Source: Sciscionella marina DSM 45152 (GTDB lineage Bacteria > Actinomycetota > Actinomycetes > Mycobacteriales > Pseudonocardiaceae). Taken from it: 64,000 nt of DNA. This document shows positions 34,420 to 44,300 of this stretch, piece by piece. Positions within the stretch are counted from its first letter, which is position 1. Every line of letters starts with the position of its first letter. The stretch lies in assembly GCF_000379465.1 (NCBI RefSeq), contig NZ_KB905447.1:186001-250000 (forward strand). The letters run 5' to 3'. The notes under the pieces are model-generated. The model saw only the letters and a program-made list of their open reading frames with translations, ran no database searches and was not told the origin of the DNA. The translations under genes and the position numbers were made by a program.

Positions 34420-35328
34420 TTACCGTTCGGCGAATGCCTTGACCGGCTGCGACACCCGCGCCTTCCGCGGTTCCCGGGAGGAAAGCCAGAGCGCGACCAC
34501 CACGATGGCGCAGCCGAGCAGCTGCACCGTACCGGGCCGTTCACCGAGCACGAGCGCGCCCCAGCCGACCGCGAGCACCGGCTGCAGCAGCAACAGCACC
34601 GCACCGGTCGCCGAGGAGAGCCCGGGCAGTCCGGCACCGACCAGGACCCAGCCGAGTACCTGTCCGGTGACCGCGAGCACGAGCAGCCAGCCGAAGGAGG
34701 CGGCGCCGGGCAGGTGGAAGGAACCGCCGATCGTTCCCGCGAGCAGCCCGACGAGCGCGGTGGCCACGGTCGCGGTGGTCACCGGGATGAACTTGCCCGA
34801 GTCCTTCGCGGTGCGGCGCATGATCACCAGGTAACCGCTGTAGCAGACTCCGGCCCCGAGCGCGCACAGGCTGCCGCGCAGTGTGTGGTCCCCCGGCGTG
34901 GTCAGCCCGGAGGCGAGCACCACGCCGGTCAGCGCGACCGGCGCGACGACCAGGAACCGCCGGTTGATGCGTTCTCCGCTGAGCCTGGCAAGCAGCGGTA
35001 CCACGATCACCTGCACGTTGACCAGCACCGTGGAGATACCCGCACCGATATCCGCGATGGACTGGCTCCACAGCACGAAATCGCAGCCCAGCAGCGCACC
35101 GGCGCCGAGGTGGGCAGGCCAGCGGCTGCCGAACCCGATCCGCCTGATCTCCCAGAGGGCCAGCGGGATCAGGAACGGAAGAGCGAGCAGACAACGGAAC
35201 ACCGTCGCGATCGCCGGCGTGGTCGCGGCCAGCGCGATGAACATTCCCGAGCAGGAGATGTTCACCGTGCCCGCGATCACCAGGGCGCGCGGGTTCGAAC
35301 GCAACGTAGAGAGGCCCATGCATTCCAT
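34420..35328 (-). CDS. EamA/DMT-superfamily transporter
   Basis: 302 aa with ten membrane segments in two EamA repeats (first at about 15-145, second 155-290, ending LQPVLAVGWGALVLGERPGT). These export amino acids or metabolites. Start ATG 35328, or 35319 three codons on. Divergent from a LysR gene across 65 bp, so that regulator probably controls it. Confidence 0.87.
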   Translation of the reverse strand: MECMGLSTLRSNPRALVIAGTVNISCSGMFIALAATTPAIATVFRCLLALPFLIPLALWEIRRIGFGSRWPAHLGAGALLGCDFVLWSQSIADIGAGISTVLVNVQVIVVPLLARLSGERINRRFLVVAPVALTGVVLASGLTTPGDHTLRGSLCALGAGVCYSGYLVIMRRTAKDSGKFIPVTTATVATALVGLLAGTIGGSFHLPGAASFGWLLVLAVTGQVLGWVLVGAGLPGLSSATGAVLLLLQPVLAVGWGALVLGERPGTVQLLGCAIVVVALWLSSREPRKARVSQPVKAFAER

Positions 35329-35393
35329 GGTGGTGGCGATTCAAATGTAGCACAAGTGAATCTTTCTACCCATAATCCAGTAGGCTCACTACC

Positions 35394-36293
35394 GTGTTGA
35401 ACGCGGAACGACTACGGGTCCTGCTGGCGGTGCGGGACCACGGATCGGTGGCCGCCGCGGCCACCGCCCTCTCGGTGACCCCGAGCGGGGTCTCCCAGCA
35501 GCTCGGCAAGCTGGAGCACGAGGCGGGGCATGCGCTGACCGCCCGCGATGGGCGTTCGGTCCGGCTGACCAACGCGGGCGTGGTGCTTGCCGACCGGGCC
35601 GAGCGGATGACCGCCGAACTGCGCGAGGCCGAGCGCGAACTGGCCGATCTGGACCGGGAGGTGCTCGGCCCGGTGCGGATCGGCTCACTGGGCAGCTCCA
35701 TCCGGCTGCTCGTCGCCCCCGCGCTCGCCGAACTGACCGCCGAACATCCGCGGGTGCGCCCGAGCGTGTTCGACGGCGAATCGCTGGAGCACATGCCACT
35801 GTTGCAGGCGGGCAAGCTGGACCTGATCGTCGGTGAGCGGTGGCCGGACATGCCCTCCCCCATGCCCGCGCCGATCGAGTACCAGGTGCTCATCGAGGAG
35901 GAGGTGCACGTGGCGCTCGCCGAGAACCATCCCTACGCCGACCGGCCGGTGCTCGACCTCGCCGAGGCGGCGGACCTCGTCTGGGTGTCCTGCCCGGAAA
36001 GCGACATCCGCAACGCCCTGGTCGCGGCGCTGGCGAGCCAGCACATCGAGCCGCGGCTGGACTACAACATCGTGGAGCTCCCCACCCAGGCCGCGATCGT
36101 GCGCGCCGGGCTCGCCGCCGCCCTGATGCCCGCGATCTCCATCGGCGAGGTGCCCGACGGCGTGGTCGGCCGTCCCCTTCGCCCACCGATGACCAGGCAG
36201 ATCTACGTGGCCTGGCGGCGCGGCTCGGACCGGCCAGTGGTGCGCGCCTTCGTCCGGACGCTGCGGCGGGTCGCGGCCGGACTCAAGACCTGA
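35394..36293 (+). CDS. LysR-family regulator
   Basis: 299 aa. The N-terminal winged HTH (LRVLLAVRDHGSVAAAATAL, TPSGVSQQLGKLEHEAGH) is followed by a periplasmic-binding-type effector domain. GTG start. Placed head-to-head with the EamA exporter, the classic arrangement for a LysR protein activating a divergent target on binding the exported metabolite. Confidence 0.92.
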   Translation: MLNAERLRVLLAVRDHGSVAAAATALSVTPSGVSQQLGKLEHEAGHALTARDGRSVRLTNAGVVLADRAERMTAELREAERELADLDREVLGPVRIGSLGSSIRLLVAPALAELTAEHPRVRPSVFDGESLEHMPLLQAGKLDLIVGERWPDMPSPMPAPIEYQVLIEEEVHVALAENHPYADRPVLDLAEAADLVWVSCPESDIRNALVAALASQHIEPRLDYNIVELPTQAAIVRAGLAAALMPAISIGEVPDGVVGRPLRPPMTRQIYVAWRRGSDRPVVRAFVRTLRRVAAGLKT

Positions 36294-36312
36294 ATCAGCA
36301 GAGGAGCCGCTC

Positions 36313-37077
36313 ATGAACGCGCGCACCGACTTCGATTCGGAACTGCGGCGCTACACCGAGGTGCTGAACCGGGCATGCGGGATCCGGCCCCGTGATCGAG
36401 TCCTGGATATCGGCTGTGGGGCCGGGCAGACGACCCGGCACGCCGCTCGCCGCGCCGGGGAAGGCAGTGCGCTCGGCATCGATGTGTCCGCACCGTCGGT
36501 CGACCGCGCCCGGGAGCTCGCCGATACCGAACAGCTCGGCAACCTGGTGTTCACGCACGGCGACGCCCAGACCCACCGCTTCCCTCCGGAGCACTTCGAC
36601 CTGGCGATCAGCAGGTTCGGCACCATGTTCTTCGCCGATCCCGCCGCTGCCTTCGGCAACATCGCCCACGCGCTGCGCCCGGGCGGGCGGCTGGTGATGC
36701 TGGTCTGGCAGGCCAGGGAGCGCAACGACTGGATTCGCGCCATCGACCGTGCGCTCGATGTGCCCGGAGCGGCCGAGGAGCTGGATCCGTTCTCGCTGTC
36801 CGACCCCCGGGCCGTGACCGAGATCCTGGAGAGCGCGGGCTTCGTCGGGATCGACTTCGCCGACGTCCGCGAGCCCGTCTGCTACGGCGCGGACATTCCC
36901 GCGGCCCTCGACTGGATCCGCGGCTTCACGTGCACGAGCTCGGCGCTGCGGCGGATGGATTCCGTGGCCGCGGAACACACCATCGACCGGTTGCGCGCCA
37001 TGCTCGCCGCGCACACCAGCGCGGAGGGTGTCTGGTTCGACTCCAGCACCTGGCTCGTCAGCGCACGGCGCGGTTGA
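36313..37077 (+). CDS. Class I SAM-dependent methyltransferase
   Basis: 254 aa. Motif I VLDIGCGAGQTTRHAA, then LGIDVSAPSVDRARE and FDLAISRFGTMFFADP; ubiE/COQ5-like. Substrate unknown. It is 19 bp after the LysR gene and may share its transcript. Confidence 0.9.
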   Translation: MNARTDFDSELRRYTEVLNRACGIRPRDRVLDIGCGAGQTTRHAARRAGEGSALGIDVSAPSVDRARELADTEQLGNLVFTHGDAQTHRFPPEHFDLAISRFGTMFFADPAAAFGNIAHALRPGGRLVMLVWQARERNDWIRAIDRALDVPGAAEELDPFSLSDPRAVTEILESAGFVGIDFADVREPVCYGADIPAALDWIRGFTCTSSALRRMDSVAAEHTIDRLRAMLAAHTSAEGVWFDSSTWLVSARRG

Positions 37078-37144
37078 GGCGATAGCGCGAAAGGTGGGTT
37101 TTCCGACCTTGATGCCATCGCCGCCGCGGGCCAGGATCCTAGGC

Positions 37145-38086
37145 ATGCGAAGCGTGCTCATCCCCCTGTTCGACGGCGTGCAGAGCCTGGACGTGACGGG
37201 CCCGCTCGAGGTGTTCACCGGCGCCCGCACCGCCAAGGGTGAGCCCGCTTACCGGGTGGTGACGGCCGGCCTCGACGGCGCACCGGTGCGCACATCCGCC
37301 GCGCTGCGCCTGCTCCCGGACACGGACCTGCGGGCCTGCGAGACGCCGGAGATCCTGCTCGTTCCCGGCGGTCCGGGGACGAAAGCGCCCGATCCCGCGC
37401 TGCTCGACTGGCTGCGCGTGACCGGATCGGCCGCGGACCGGGTGCTCTCGGTGTGCACCGGTGCCTTCCTGCTCGCCGAGGCCGGTCTGCTGGACGGGCG
37501 CCGCGCGACGACGCATTGGTACTACTGCGCGGCCCTGGCCGACCGGTACCCGGATGTGCGCGTCGATCCTGAGCCGATCTTCGTCCGGGACGGACCGGTG
37601 GCCACATCGGCGGGCGTGACCTCGGGAATCGATCTGGCGCTCGCGATCGTCGAGGAGCACCACGGCAGGGACACCGCGCTGCGGATCGCCCGCGGACTGG
37701 TCATGTTCCTGCGCCGACCGGGAAACCAGGCGCAGTTCAGTGCCCAGCTCGACGCGCAACTCGCGCACCGGGACCCGGTCCGCCGCGCCCAGCAGTGGAT
37801 CCTCGAGCATCCCGAGGCCGATCTCTGCGTCACCGCGCTCGCCGAACGCGCCAGCCTGTCCCCGCGCCAGTTCACCCGCGCGTTCACCGCGGAGGTCGGG
37901 GTCCCACCCGGCCGGTTCGTCGACCAGGTCCGGCTCGAGGCGGCCCGCCGCGGGCTCGAGGACACCGGTGCCGGCATCGGGGAGGTCGCGCGGGACTGCG
38001 GCTACGGCACCCCGGAAGCCATGCGCAGGGCGTTCATCCGCGCCCTCGCGGTCAGTCCCGCCGAATACCGCAGGCGGGTTTGTTGA
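37145..38086 (+). CDS. GlxA-family AraC regulator (DJ-1/PfpI + HTH)
   Basis: 313 aa. N-terminal class I amidotransferase-like domain with the nucleophile-elbow cysteine in VLSVCTGAFLLAEAGLLDG and HWYYC; C-terminal AraC HTH pair (CVTALAERASLSPRQFTRAF; IGEVARDCGYGTPEAMRRAF). Members regulate arginine, betaine or stress genes. It is followed after 17 bp by a second DJ-1-type protein. Confidence 0.92.
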   Translation: MRSVLIPLFDGVQSLDVTGPLEVFTGARTAKGEPAYRVVTAGLDGAPVRTSAALRLLPDTDLRACETPEILLVPGGPGTKAPDPALLDWLRVTGSAADRVLSVCTGAFLLAEAGLLDGRRATTHWYYCAALADRYPDVRVDPEPIFVRDGPVATSAGVTSGIDLALAIVEEHHGRDTALRIARGLVMFLRRPGNQAQFSAQLDAQLAHRDPVRRAQQWILEHPEADLCVTALAERASLSPRQFTRAFTAEVGVPPGRFVDQVRLEAARRGLEDTGAGIGEVARDCGYGTPEAMRRAFIRALAVSPAEYRRRVC

Positions 38087-38103
38087 GGACGAAAGGTAAC
38101 CCC

Positions 38104-38742
38104 ATGGAGATCGCCATCCTGCTGTTCGACCGGTTCACCGCACTGGACGCGGTCGGGCCGTACGAAGTGCTCAGCCGGGTCGGAACGGTGCGCTTCGTCG
38201 GCACCGAGACCGGCCCGGCGCGCACCGACAACGGCATGCTCGCCCTGTCCGCGGACGCCACGCTCGCCGAGGTCACCGCGCCGGACGTGGTCGTGGTCCC
38301 CGGCGGCCCAGGACAGACCGAGCAGATGACCGACGGCCCGGTGCACGAATGGCTGCGTGGGGTGGACGCGGGCAGCACCTGGACCACCTCGGTGTGCACG
38401 GGTTCGCTGGTGCTCGCCGCCGCGGGGCTGCTGCGCGGCAGGCGGGCGACCTCGCACTGGCTGGCCACCGACCAGTTGTCCCGCTACGGGGCGACGCCGG
38501 CGGAGGAACGGGTGGTCGTGGACGGTAAGTACATCACCGCGGCCGGGGTCTCGGCCGGGATCGACATGGGCCTGACCCTCGCCGCGCGGATCGCCGGGGA
38601 GGACGCGGCCCGCGCCATTCAGCTGGGCATCGAATACGACCCGCGGCCACCGTTCGACGCGGGTTCACCGCACACGGCACCTGCGGAGATCGTCGAGCGA
38701 CTGCGGGCGAACAGCAGGTTCCTGCTCACCGGCGGCTCCTAG
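38104..38742 (+). CDS. DJ-1/PfpI-family protein
   Basis: 212 aa, the same fold as the preceding protein's N-terminal half (LLFDRFTALDAVGPYEVLS; cysteine in TTSVCTGSLVLAAAGLL; AAGVSAGIDMGL). It lacks the HTH. It may be an isonitrile-hydratase-like enzyme or sensor working with the GlxA regulator. GAAAGG ribosome-binding site. Confidence 0.9.
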   Translation: MEIAILLFDRFTALDAVGPYEVLSRVGTVRFVGTETGPARTDNGMLALSADATLAEVTAPDVVVVPGGPGQTEQMTDGPVHEWLRGVDAGSTWTTSVCTGSLVLAAAGLLRGRRATSHWLATDQLSRYGATPAEERVVVDGKYITAAGVSAGIDMGLTLAARIAGEDAARAIQLGIEYDPRPPFDAGSPHTAPAEIVERLRANSRFLLTGGS

Positions 38743-39542
38743 AAGACCGGCCACGGGATCGCGCGCCACTGGTTGCCCGGTTCGGGGTAGGTGTCCGCGG
38801 CGCACAGCAGCCGGGTGCGGGTGCGCAGCGCGTGCAGTTCCTCGGCGGTGAGGTACCCGGCGAGCGTGCCACCGAGCGTGCCGTCGAGTTCCCCGCTCAG
38901 CCGTTCGAGGCCGGCGCGCACCCGGTCCCCGAGCGGTTCGCCCATGAAGCCCCACAGGATCGTGCGCAGCTTGTCCTCCTGGTGCAGGCAGATTCCGTGG
39001 TCCACGCCGTACACCCCGGCCGCGGTGTTGAGCACGTGCCCGCCCTTGCGGTCGGTGTTGTTCACGACCACATCGAGGGCCGCCATCGCGCGCAGCTCCG
39101 GGACATCGGCGTGCGCGAGCACCGCGGGGTTTCCCGCCCCGTCCTCGGCGCGCAGGATCGGCCGCCAGCCCTCCGGAACCTCGTCCGGGGCGGTGATGTC
39201 CACCAGTTCGGTTTCCTCGTCGGTGTCCACCCACAGCTGCACCATGCCGGAGCCGAACGGGCCCTCACGCAACACGGTCGGCGGAACGACGTGGAATCCG
39301 GCGGCCTCGGACACCAGGTAGGTGGCGAACTCACGCCAGGCCAGATGACCGTCCGGGAAGTCCCACAGCGGCCGTTCCCCGCTGATCGGCTTGTAGACGC
39401 AGTGCGCCTGCACGCCGTCCGCGCTGAGTCCGCAGTACAGGGTGGCGTTGGACGCGTCCACGAGCCGCCCCTCGACCTCGATCTCGGCACGGTCGAGGAA
39501 CTCCGTGGCGCACGGGTCGGCCGGGGTGAGCTCCGTGCTCAC
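38739..39542 (-). CDS. SCO1664-family protein
   Basis: 267 aa. YCGLSADGVQAHCVYKPISG, LWDFPDGHLAWREFATYLVS and VVNNTDRKGGHVL match the SCO1664 family, whose PI3/4-kinase-like core has a Lys-containing strand and a D-containing catalytic loop. Activity not established. It is 1 bp after the DUF3090 gene; the two travel together in actinobacteria, often near mshC. Confidence 0.88.
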   Translation of the reverse strand: MSTELTPADPCATEFLDRAEIEVEGRLVDASNATLYCGLSADGVQAHCVYKPISGERPLWDFPDGHLAWREFATYLVSEAAGFHVVPPTVLREGPFGSGMVQLWVDTDEETELVDITAPDEVPEGWRPILRAEDGAGNPAVLAHADVPELRAMAALDVVVNNTDRKGGHVLNTAAGVYGVDHGICLHQEDKLRTILWGFMGEPLGDRVRAGLERLSGELDGTLGGTLAGYLTAEELHALRTRTRLLCAADTYPEPGNQWRAIPWPVF

Positions 39543-39543
39543 C

Positions 39544-40116
39544 TCACTCCTCGGACTCGGCGAGGTCGCGCCGGTACCCGTTCTGCCGCGGGCAGATGTG
39601 CCCGGCCGGGTCCAGCGGCTCCGAGCACAGCGGGCAGGGCTTACGGCCCGCGTTGACCACCCGGTCGGCGCGCTCGGCGAAGGCCCGTGCCGCGGTCGGG
39701 GTCAGGAACACGCGCAGCGCGTCCGGGCCCTCCTCGGCGTCATCGAGTACGACGGACTCGTCGACCTCTTCCTCGGTGACCGCCAGCAGCTCGATCACCA
39801 CCGCACTGGCCTCGGCATCCCAGCCGAGTCCCATGGTCCCGACGCGGAACTCCTCGTCGATCGGGACCTCGAGCGGATCGGAGTCGAGCAGGTCCGCGGC
39901 CGAATCGGGTACCTCGGCCCCGAACTGCCGCTGGATCTCCTCGAGCAGTGAGCCCAGGCGTTCGGCGAGCACCGACACCTGCTGTTTCTCCAGGGACACG
40001 CTCACCGTGCGCGCCTGCTCGCTCGCCTGCAGGTAAAACGACCGCTCTCCTGGCTGGCCCACCGTGCCCGCCACGAACCGGTCGGGTTCGCGGAATACGT
40101 GAATGACTCGAGACAT
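39544..40116 (-). CDS. DUF3090 family protein
   Basis: 190 aa. N-terminal VIHVFREPDRFVAGTVGQPG and RSFYLQASEQ, and a C-terminal zinc-ribbon-like CPLCSEPLDPAGHICPR. Conserved in actinobacteria and paired with the SCO1664 protein; function unknown. Confidence 0.9.
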   Translation of the reverse strand: MSRVIHVFREPDRFVAGTVGQPGERSFYLQASEQARTVSVSLEKQQVSVLAERLGSLLEEIQRQFGAEVPDSAADLLDSDPLEVPIDEEFRVGTMGLGWDAEASAVVIELLAVTEEEVDESVVLDDAEEGPDALRVFLTPTAARAFAERADRVVNAGRKPCPLCSEPLDPAGHICPRQNGYRRDLAESEE

Positions 40117-40258
40117 GACACCATCGACCCTAGGTCATGCGCGTGCTGTGCGGCATCGGCCACCCGCCTCGGCCCTGCGCATACCGGGGTGTGTTCGCGT
40201 ACAGCGAACTCGGCGCAGCATCCGGGCGGGTCCGGGGCCTCTACTAATGTGCGCGGAC

Positions 40259-42187
40259 ATGACCCGAACCGAACGCCCGTACGGCGCATGGACCTCCCCG
40301 ATCACCGCCGAACTCGTCGCCGAGGCCGACAACCGGCCGTCGTGGCCCGCCTGGCACGGTGACCGGCTGGTGTACGCGCAGGCGCTGCCCGAGGAAGGCG
40401 GCCGGGTCGGGTTGTTCGCGCACGGCGCGGGCGGGCCGGTCGAGCTGCTGGCCACTCCGTGGAACGTGCGCAACCGGGTGCACGAGTACGGTGGCCGCCC
40501 CTGGACGAGCGTTCCCGGGGCGATCGTGTTCACCAACTGGGACGACCAGCGGCTGTACGCACTCGAGGACTCGGCCGGGCAGCCACGCCCGATCACCGCG
40601 GAGCCGGGACGCCCGCACGGGGCGCGGTACACCGATCTGCACCCCGGCCCGGACGGTTCGGTGTGGTGTGTCCGGGAAACCGTGACCGGGGACCGGCCGA
40701 CCGATGTCACCCGCGATGTGGTGGCGGTACCGCTGGACGGTGGCGAACCGCGCACGGTGCTCGCCACCCACCATTTCCTCTCGGTCGCCAAGGTCTCCCC
40801 GGATGGCCGCCACCTGGCCTGGCTCGGCTGGGATCACCCTGCCATGCCGTGGAACGGCACCGAGCTGTGCGTGGCCGAGATGCGCGCGGACGGGACGGCG
40901 GGTGAGCACCGGGTGCTCGCCGGCGGTCCGCGGGAAGCGGTGTGCCAGTTCGAATGGGAGGACTCGGACAATCTGGTCGCGCTCACCGATCCGACCGGCT
41001 GGTGGAACCTGTACCGGGTGCCGCTGAGCGGGCAACCGGGCAACCTCGCCCCACTGGATGCCGAATGCGGCGGTGCGCTCTGGGTCGCGGGCAGTCAATG
41101 GTTCGCCCAGCTCGGCGGCGGACGCTTCGTGCTGCTGCGCGGTGGTACTCCGGTGCTCGTCGGGGAAGACGGGATCACCGAGATCGGGGGCCTCGCGGAC
41201 ATTCCGGTGTTCTCCGCGATGCTCGCGGTGCGCAACGGAACCCTCTACGCGACCGCGGCCGGGCCCGCACGCAAGTCCGCGCTCGTGGCGGTGGATCTCG
41301 AACGCGGCGGCTACACCGAGCTCACCGGGCAACCGGCCGATCTCCCCGACCCCGCCTATCTGCCAACACCCGAGTCCCGGACGTTTACCGACGAGGCGGG
41401 CAACGAGATCCCGGCGATCGTCTTCCCACCGGCCAATCCCGGGTTCACCGCCCCCGAGGGGGAACTTCCGCCGTTCGTGGTGCACGTGCACGGCGGGCCG
41501 ACCGGTGCGGTGGCTCCGGTGCTCTCGCTGGAGTTCGCCTACCTCACCAGCAGGGGTATCGGCGTGGTCGCGGTCAACCACGGCGGCTCCACGGGCCACG
41601 GCCGGGCGTTCCGGGAGCGGCTGGAGGGACAGTGGGGCGTTGTCGACCTCGCCGATTGCGCCACTGTCGTCGCGGCGCTCGGCCGGGAGGGCACCGCCGA
41701 TCCGGGCCGGTTGGCGATCCGCGGTGGTTCGGCGGGCGGATACAGCGCGGCGCACGCGATCGCGACCACCGGCACCTACCATGCGGCGACCGTGCGCTTC
41801 CCGGTGATCGACATGCTGCGCTTCGCCGAAGGAGACACCCACGACTTCGAGTCGCAGTACCTGCACTCGCTCGTCGGCGCGCTCCCCGGGCACGAGCAGC
41901 GTTACCGGGACCGTTCGCCGATCACCCACGTCGGAGAGGTCCGCGATCCGGTGCTGGTGCTGCAGGGCGACGAGGACGCGATCTGCCCACCGGAACAGGC
42001 GCGGGCGTTCAGCGCGGCGCTCGGCGGCACCGGGATCCCGCACGCCTATCTGGAGTTCGCCGGGGAACAGCACGGTTTCCGCAAGGCCGCCAACATCATC
42101 ACCGCGATGTGTGCCGAACTGTCCTTCTACGGCCAGGTGTTCGGTTTCGTCCCGCCCGCCGTGGAACCGATCGAGCTGCGGAAGTGA
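40259..42187 (+). CDS. S9-family prolyl oligopeptidase/acylaminoacyl peptidase
   Basis: 642 aa: an N-terminal beta-propeller (to about 390) and a C-terminal alpha/beta hydrolase. Triad: Ser in AIRGGSAGGYSA, Asp in LQGDEDAICPPEQ, His in GEQHGFRKA. It cleaves small peptides in the cytosol. No ribosome-binding site precedes the ATG at 40259; a TACTAAT -10-like element ends about 12 bp upstream, so a leaderless transcript is likely (inference). An upstream ATG at 40247 is possible. Confidence 0.9.
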   Translation: MTRTERPYGAWTSPITAELVAEADNRPSWPAWHGDRLVYAQALPEEGGRVGLFAHGAGGPVELLATPWNVRNRVHEYGGRPWTSVPGAIVFTNWDDQRLYALEDSAGQPRPITAEPGRPHGARYTDLHPGPDGSVWCVRETVTGDRPTDVTRDVVAVPLDGGEPRTVLATHHFLSVAKVSPDGRHLAWLGWDHPAMPWNGTELCVAEMRADGTAGEHRVLAGGPREAVCQFEWEDSDNLVALTDPTGWWNLYRVPLSGQPGNLAPLDAECGGALWVAGSQWFAQLGGGRFVLLRGGTPVLVGEDGITEIGGLADIPVFSAMLAVRNGTLYATAAGPARKSALVAVDLERGGYTELTGQPADLPDPAYLPTPESRTFTDEAGNEIPAIVFPPANPGFTAPEGELPPFVVHVHGGPTGAVAPVLSLEFAYLTSRGIGVVAVNHGGSTGHGRAFRERLEGQWGVVDLADCATVVAALGREGTADPGRLAIRGGSAGGYSAAHAIATTGTYHAATVRFPVIDMLRFAEGDTHDFESQYLHSLVGALPGHEQRYRDRSPITHVGEVRDPVLVLQGDEDAICPPEQARAFSAALGGTGIPHAYLEFAGEQHGFRKAANIITAMCAELSFYGQVFGFVPPAVEPIELRK

Positions 42188-43095
42188 GCACGCGCCTGCC
42201 GCGGTTGCGCGCCGGTGACCGGATCGGGCTCGTCGCCCCCTCCGGACCGCTGCCGCCGGGACAGCTCGCGGAAGGCGTGGCACACCTGCGGTCCTGGGGC
42301 CTGGAGGTCGTGCTGGGCGCGCACCTGAACACGCGGCACGCCGAGCTCGGCTATCTGGCGGGCACCGACGCCGAGCGGGCGCGGGATCTGCACGAGCTGT
42401 GGACCCGGCCGGACATCCGCGCCGTGTGCTGTGCGCGGGGCGGCTACGGCGGCCAGCGGATGGCGACCGCGCTCGACCTGACCGCGCTGCGGGCGGCGGG
42501 GAACCGCTTGCTGATCGGGTCCAGCGACGCCACCCTGCTGCACGAGCACCTCGCCGCCCGGTTCGGGTTCGCCAGCCTGTTCGCGCCGATGCCGGTCACC
42601 GACGCGTTCCGCACCGAACCCGAGGTGCGTGAACACCTGCGCCGTGCGCTGTTCGAACCGGCTCCGGTCGTGCTGCATGGCGCGCCGATCGGCCCCGTCC
42701 GGCCGGTGCGCGGGAGCACGGTCGGCGGCACCGCGAGCCTGCTCGTCTCCACCGTGGGCACCCCGCTGCAGGTGCGTCCGCGCCCCGGTTCGATCGCCCT
42801 GCTCGAGGACGTGACCGAATCCCCCTACCGGCTCGATCGCATCCTCACCCAGCTCGTGCAGTCCGGCTGGTTCGACTCGGTGGCCGGGATCGGGATCGGC
42901 AGCCTGCACAACTGTGGTGAACCGGCCGCGGTGCGGGCGGCGGTGTGCTCGGTGCTCGAACCGCTGGGCCTGCCGATGCTGTGGGGACTCGAATTCGGGC
43001 ACGCACCGGGGCAGCACACCGTGCCGCTCGGCACGCCCACGGTCCTGGATCCCCGCGCGGGAACACTCACGATCGAACCGGCCCTGACGGCATAG
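42184..43095 (+). CDS. S66-family LD-carboxypeptidase
   Basis: 303 aa from GTG overlapping the S9 stop (GTGA). The nucleophile region is LLIGSSDATLLHEHL, the Glu region ALLEDVTESPYRLDR and the His region EFGHAPGQHTVPLG, the Ser-Glu-His triad of the family. It removes the terminal D-Ala of muropeptides in cell-wall recycling, or acts on microcin-like peptides (MccF group). Coupled to the S9 peptidase. Confidence 0.9.
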   Translation: MSTRLPRLRAGDRIGLVAPSGPLPPGQLAEGVAHLRSWGLEVVLGAHLNTRHAELGYLAGTDAERARDLHELWTRPDIRAVCCARGGYGGQRMATALDLTALRAAGNRLLIGSSDATLLHEHLAARFGFASLFAPMPVTDAFRTEPEVREHLRRALFEPAPVVLHGAPIGPVRPVRGSTVGGTASLLVSTVGTPLQVRPRPGSIALLEDVTESPYRLDRILTQLVQSGWFDSVAGIGIGSLHNCGEPAAVRAAVCSVLEPLGLPMLWGLEFGHAPGQHTVPLGTPTVLDPRAGTLTIEPALTA

Positions 43096-43314
43096 GCAGG
43101 CGATCGGAGGTGCACCCCTTCGGCCGTCCCCGAGCGACAGCGATCGCGCCGCCAGCGTCAGCACCGAGTACTTCGGTACCGCCCCAACCCCAGTGCGGGC
43201 CCGGCCTGCGAGACGAAGATCGCGATCACGACCTGTTCGCACGACCCGCTGTGTAGTACTGGCAGGGCCAGCCAGGCCCTTGGTGAGCGACTCCGCGGAG
43301 AGCAGACTTCAATC
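43096..43314. other. Gap before XRE gene
   Basis: 219 bp with no supported gene. A TAGTAC -10-like element near 43253 may serve the downstream regulator. Confidence 0.25.
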
Positions 43315-44184
43315 ATGGGCAACAACGACTTGGCCGGATTCCTGCGGGCCCGCCGTGCGGGACTGACACCGGACGAGGTCGGTCTGCCGGTCGAGTTCGG
43401 CACCGGTCGCCGGGTCACCGGTCTGCGGCGCAGTGAGGTCGCGCAGCTGGCCGGGGTGAGTACCGAGTACTACACCCGCCTGGAGCAGGGCCGCGCCCGG
43501 CAGCCCTCCGAACAGGTGCTGCATGCCCTCGCCGAAGCACTGCGGTTCGACGACATCGAGCGGCGGCACCTGTTCGCGCTCGCGGGCGGCGCCGCCGGGC
43601 GCAAGGACCGGTCCGAGCACCCGGCACGGCTGCGACCGGCGCTGCGCCAGGTGCTGGACTCGATGGATCTGGCTCCCGCCTTCGTCAACGACCGGAACCT
43701 CACCGTCCTCGGCGGGAACACGTTGTGGGCCTTGCTGTTTCCCGATGTGGCCGCCATGCCGCGCCGGGAACGCAGCATGGCGCGCTGGACGCTGCTGGAT
43801 CCGCGCGCTCGCCTGGTGTGGCGCGACTGGGAACGGGTCGCCCGCGACTACGTGCACGGCTTACGGCTGGCCGCCGCCGCACAGCCGCGAAACCAGCACA
43901 TCGCCAACCTGATCGGTGAGCTGATGATGCGCTCCCCCGAGTTCCCGGCCTGGTGGTCGGAACACCGCGTCCAGGAACGCAGCACCGGCCTCAAACACCT
44001 CCGCCACCCTGTCGCCGGTGACCTGGAACTGCAGTACGAGATCTTCACCTCGGTCGCCGATCCGGGCCAGTCGCTGGTCGTCTACAGCGCACCGTCCGGC
44101 TCGCCATCTCAGGAACGCCTGCGGCTGCTGGCCAGCTGGGGCAGCGAGCCGGCCACCACGGGGGACACCGCCGCCGAGTCCTGA
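43315..44184 (+). CDS. XRE-family regulator with MmyB-like ligand domain
   Basis: 289 aa. HTH_31 at 5-75 (GLRRSEVAQLAGVSTEYYTR, LEQGRARQPSEQVLHAL) and a C-terminal MmyB-like PAS domain (ALRQVLDSMDLAPAFVNDRN, LTVLGGNTLWALLFPD) thought to bind fatty acids. In actinobacteria these commonly regulate an adjacent SDR, as here. Confidence 0.92.
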   Translation: MGNNDLAGFLRARRAGLTPDEVGLPVEFGTGRRVTGLRRSEVAQLAGVSTEYYTRLEQGRARQPSEQVLHALAEALRFDDIERRHLFALAGGAAGRKDRSEHPARLRPALRQVLDSMDLAPAFVNDRNLTVLGGNTLWALLFPDVAAMPRRERSMARWTLLDPRARLVWRDWERVARDYVHGLRLAAAAQPRNQHIANLIGELMMRSPEFPAWWSEHRVQERSTGLKHLRHPVAGDLELQYEIFTSVADPGQSLVVYSAPSGSPSQERLRLLASWGSEPATTGDTAAES

Positions 44185-44300
44185 CGCTCACCGGACACAC
44201 CGACACCACCCGGACCCGGCCCCGCCGTATCCGCGGGGTCGATGCCGCCGTGCCCACGCACGCCCTGCGGCCGGACACCCATCCACGAAAGGAACCCGTA

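Noticed and set aside
38104-38742. Intracellular protease PfpI
   Set aside because: Fold matches DJ-1/PfpI, but sequence context (GlxA partner) fits a sensor or isonitrile-hydratase-like protein better; protease activity not supported.
40244-42283. Long opposite-strand open frame (about 680 codons) across the S9 peptidase
   Set aside because: A product of GC-rich codon bias; low-complexity Arg/Gly/His composition with no recognisable domain, while the plus strand encodes a complete catalytic triad.
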